In this document: positions 61,974 to 64,000 of the stretch, one piece after another | Layout of the letters: every line of letters starts with the position of its first letter | Numbering within the stretch: position 1 is the stretch's first letter | The notes under the pieces: generated by a model | The model's input: the letters and a program-made list of their open reading frames with translations, nothing else | What the model was told of the DNA's origin: nothing | The model's database searches: none | Position numbers and translations under genes: made by a program | NCBI RefSeq assembly: GCF_000022085.1 | Contig: NC_011894.1 | Location: 7,301,001-7,365,000 of the forward strand | Length of the DNA stretch: 64,000 nt | DNA from: Methylobacterium nodulans ORS 2060 | Lineage (GTDB): Bacteria; Pseudomonadota; Alphaproteobacteria; Rhizobiales; Beijerinckiaceae | Direction: 5' to 3'

Positions 61974-62231
61974 TGCACCCGGGACCCGAGCCTGTCGTCG
62001 ATCCGCCAGGTGCATGGTCGGGTCGTCCCGCCACGGGAGCGTGAGGGCGCCCACCACCTCGCAGCGCGTCAGCCCGAGGTCTTTGAGCATGCGGTCGTCG
62101 AGCTCGGCGAGGCGGCGGGCGGCGCGCCGGTGGCTGAGAAGGCGGGCGGCCTGCGCAATGCCCTGACCGGTCACGCGACCGGCCCGGAGGACCAGCGAGA
62201 GAACACCGAGGGGAGCGAAACCGAACGTCAT
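61911..62231 (-). CDS. DUF1127-domain protein
   Basis: This 106-residue protein has a hydrophobic start and a DUF1127 motif (RRAARRLAELDDRMLKDLGLTRCEV), an Arg-rich helical segment involved in RNA-linked regulation in Agrobacterium and Rhodobacter (CcaF1-like proteins). The C-terminal 30 residues overlap the MATE gene on the other strand. It is divergent from a LysR gene, a pairing seen in related genomes. A direct role is not shown. Confidence 0.82.
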   Translation of the reverse strand: MTFGFAPLGVLSLVLRAGRVTGQGIAQAARLLSHRRAARRLAELDDRMLKDLGLTRCEVVGALTLPWRDDPTMHLADRRQARVPGASVRMKIVASDGRRVGPNLAV

Positions 62232-62356
62232 CCTGACCTCCAGCGGCAGCCGTTCCGAGGCTCAGCCGCGCTGCCCTCATACCCCGGTTCGACCGATGCG
62301 TTGAGCGAATGCTTGAGATGTGTCAGATCACGGATGCTGATGAGAAGGCCGCCTCC

Positions 62357-63229
62357 GTGCACCCCCTCGACATCGACCAGCTCCGCACCCTCGTGGCGAT
62401 CGCCGACAGCGGCTCCTTCACCCAGGCCGCCGACCTCGTGCACAAGACGCAATCGGCCGTCTCGATGCAGATGAAGCGGCTGGAGGAGCGGGTCGGCCGT
62501 GCGATCTTCTCGCGCGCCGGGCGCGGCGTCCGGCTCACCGATGACGGCGAGCGGCTCCTCGACTACGCGCGCCGGATCGTGCAGCTGCAGACCGAGTGCC
62601 TCGCCACCTTCGGCGAGGCCGACCTTGCGGGCCGCGTGCGCCTCGGGCTCCCGGACGACTACGCCGACCGCTACCTGCCGGAGATCCTGGCCCGCTTCGC
62701 CCGCGCCCATCCGCGGGCCGAGGTGACGGTGATCTGCGAGCCCACCGACATGCTGCTCGGGCGGATCGCGAGCGGCGACCTCGACCTCGCCATCGTCACG
62801 GAGGCGCGCCAGCGCGGCGGCATCGAGACGATCCGCACCGAGGCCCTGCTCTGGGTCACGTCGAGCCGCCACCGCGTGCATGCGGAGACGCCCCTGCCGC
62901 TCGCCCTCGGGCGCCCGACCTGCGTCTGGCGCGCCGCCGCTCTCGCGGCCCTGGAGCGGGCCGGCCGCCAGAGCCGCATCCTGTTCGTGAGCTGGAGTTC
63001 GACCGCGGTCGGCGCGGCGGTGCAGGCTGGCCTCGCCGTCTCGGTCCTGCCGGAGAGCGCCCTGCGCCCGGGCATGCGCATCCTCAGCCCGTCGGAGGGC
63101 TTTCCCGCCCTGCCCGCCTGCCGGATCGGTCTGATGCGCCACCGGCTGCCCGAGCCGATGCCGCTCGCCGATGCGCTCGCCGCGCAGATCCGCCAGTGCC
63201 TGGACAATCTCGGCCTGGCGGCCGAGTAG
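62357..63229 (+). CDS. LysR-family transcriptional regulator (LrhA-like)
   Basis: This regulator of about 290 residues starts at GTG 62357 (VHPLDIDQLRTLVAIADSGSFTQAADLVHKTQSAVSMQMKRLEERVG), a clear LysR helix-turn-helix with the LrhA/HexA-like QSAVSMQMKRLEE motif. A periplasmic-binding-like effector domain follows. ATG 62309 would add 16 residues. It is divergent from the DUF1127 gene. The 77-base space between 62232 and 62308 probably holds both promoters. Confidence 0.9.
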   Translation: MHPLDIDQLRTLVAIADSGSFTQAADLVHKTQSAVSMQMKRLEERVGRAIFSRAGRGVRLTDDGERLLDYARRIVQLQTECLATFGEADLAGRVRLGLPDDYADRYLPEILARFARAHPRAEVTVICEPTDMLLGRIASGDLDLAIVTEARQRGGIETIRTEALLWVTSSRHRVHAETPLPLALGRPTCVWRAAALAALERAGRQSRILFVSWSSTAVGAAVQAGLAVSVLPESALRPGMRILSPSEGFPALPACRIGLMRHRLPEPMPLADALAAQIRQCLDNLGLAAE

Positions 63230-63256
63230 CGGCCGGGCCTCGTCGCGGCGCCGGGC

Positions 63257-63457
63257 TCACGGCCGGGAGAGAACCTCCACCACCTTGTTGCCGAGGCTGG
63301 TGTAGAGGCTCCCGGTCGAGGCGCCGTAGAGGTTGAGGGACACTGCCACCGCCAGGAAGATCAATCCGGCGATCATCGCATATTCGATGGCGGTCGAGCC
63401 CGCCCCGTCGTTCAGGAATCGTCGGACGGATCTGGCGCGCAGCCAATTCCCGAACAC
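63257..63457 (-). CDS. Flp/Fap-type pilin subunit
   Basis: This 66-residue prepilin has the type IVb Flp signature NDGAGSTAIEYAMIAGLI. Cleavage is at G before A-I-E-Y, with Glu at +5, and the hydrophobic helix and a C-terminal KVVEVLSRP follow. Flp pili serve adhesion. The assembly genes (cpaA-F, tadA-C) are not in this window, so this is a solitary copy. Size fits the family. Confidence 0.93.
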   Translation of the reverse strand: MFGNWLRARSVRRFLNDGAGSTAIEYAMIAGLIFLAVAVSLNLYGASTGSLYTSLGNKVVEVLSRP

Positions 63458-63687
63458 GACACCCTCCCTCCGCCGGACCGACCCATGCTACGAGGCGACC
63501 TCCTCAACATCCGTTAAGACGACCCGAGAAAAGCCGCCTTGCGGGCACGGTGCCGCTGCCGTCATACGGTTTCCGGTTGATCCGTTCGGAGACAAGAGGG
63601 CGCGGGGACCGCGGGATCCCCTCTCCCGCCCGGGAGAGGGGTTCTTCCTGCGCATACTCATCTCGAAAAGATCAACCGGATGCCGTA
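63458..63687. other. Gene-free region mostly occupied by a dispersed palindromic repeat
   Basis: No gene is supported. 63563-63690 is the full-length CATACGG repeat. The remainder carries the upstream region of the Flp pilin gene. Confidence 0.6.
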
Positions 63688-63690
63688 TCA
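63563..63690. repeat. Full-length CATACGG palindromic repeat
   Basis: Left arm CATACGGTTTCCGGTTGATC (63563-63582) faces right arm GATCAACCGGATGCCGTATCA (63670-63690). The centre holds the strong hairpin CCCCTCTCCCG-CC-CGGGAGAGGGG (63618-63641). The same arms and centre occur split by an IS and a MITE-like element at 42369-44088. The right arm supplies the stop codon of the DUF3072 gene. Confidence 0.85.
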
Positions 63691-63945
63691 GGCCTTTCCT
63701 GTTGCCTTACGCAACGCATCGATGCGCTCCGAGGCCTCCGCCTTGTCGAGATCGGGGTCGAAGGCGTCCTGGTCCCCGGCTTGTTCGGACAGGGTCTTGA
63801 GGTAGGAGGCCTGGGCGCCGGTCATCGGCTCGTCGCCGGTCGTCCAATCCTTCGGATCCTTGATCCGGTTCGACGCGTCCCCGGCCGCGTCGGGAGGAGC
63901 CGCCTTCGGGTTGCGGTTGCGCTGGTCTTTTGTCCTGGCCGACAT
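63688..63945 (-). CDS. DUF3072-domain protein
   Basis: This protein of about 85 residues has the DUF3072 pattern: IKDPKDWTTGDEPMTGAQASYLKTL, then AFDPDLDKAEASERIDALRK. Function is not known. The family is found across actinobacteria and alphaproteobacteria. ATG 63945 (MSARTKD) is preferred over 63963. Its last codons and TGA stop come from the end of the CATACGG repeat, so the C-terminus may have been set by the insertion. Confidence 0.85.
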   Translation of the reverse strand: MSARTKDQRNRNPKAAPPDAAGDASNRIKDPKDWTTGDEPMTGAQASYLKTLSEQAGDQDAFDPDLDKAEASERIDALRKATGKA

Positions 63946-64000
63946 GGTGTCTCCTTTGTTCACGTATTGTTCTCATACGGGCAACGCGGGAGGCACGCGT

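Overview
The window is GC-rich DNA (roughly 70 percent by eye, not counted) from an alphaproteobacterium, most likely a Methylobacterium-like member of the Hyphomicrobiales. This rests on a class I lysyl-tRNA synthetase, an sdhCDAB cluster, neighbouring ispH and thrB, a matAB malonate locus, a DUF1127 protein and an Flp pilin. The genus is an inference, not a measurement. The window looks chromosomal. No rRNA, canonical tRNA, CRISPR array or prophage was seen.

Region by region. 1-506 holds palindromic repeats only. 507-3743 is a three-gene operon on the minus strand: a small coiled-coil protein, a Rad50-like ATPase whose domains are circularly permuted, and an Mre11/SbcD-like phosphoesterase. 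3950-5260 has small unknown genes and a truncated HlyD-type fragment in lower-GC DNA. 5289-8094 carries lysK and a luciferase-like oxidoreductase. 8241-10839 is the most notable part: an rsr gene (bacterial Ro60, TROVE plus VWA) preceded on the same strand by an array of at least five Y-RNA-like genes behind one candidate promoter. 10883-11615 encodes an XRE-type regulator and a cytochrome c.

11790-17452 is a glycan cluster: three glycosyltransferases (one rebuilt by a palindromic element) and a glycosyltransferase-deacetylase fusion. 17449-24386 is an oligopeptide ABC transporter operon with an embedded methyltransferase. 24440-27092 has small stress-type proteins and an RhlE-like helicase. 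27593-33739 encodes a nitronate monooxygenase, two MFS carriers, a GNAT acetyltransferase and an outer-membrane barrel. 33782-40100 contains a DSD1-type PLP enzyme, an AprI/Inh-like lipoprotein and sdhCDA-methyltransferase-sdhB. 40402-44194 has a LysR regulator, small unknown genes, an IS481-family insertion sequence and a MITE-like element in palindromic repeats.

44195-51121 is a malonate module: matB (malonyl-CoA synthetase), matA (malonyl-CoA decarboxylase), a DctMQP TRAP transporter and a divergent GntR regulator. 51125-63945 carries an MFS exporter, thrB, ispH, a Tat-type metallo-beta-lactamase-fold protein, a NarL-type two-component system, a KefB-like antiporter with a MATE exporter, DUF1127 and LysR genes in divergent orientation, an Flp pilin and a DUF3072 protein.

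The strongest candidates for something undescribed are the tandem Y-RNA array with rsr, in which one unit attaches the Y stem through the tRNA D-loop, and the permuted, possibly two-polypeptide Rad50-Mre11 operon.
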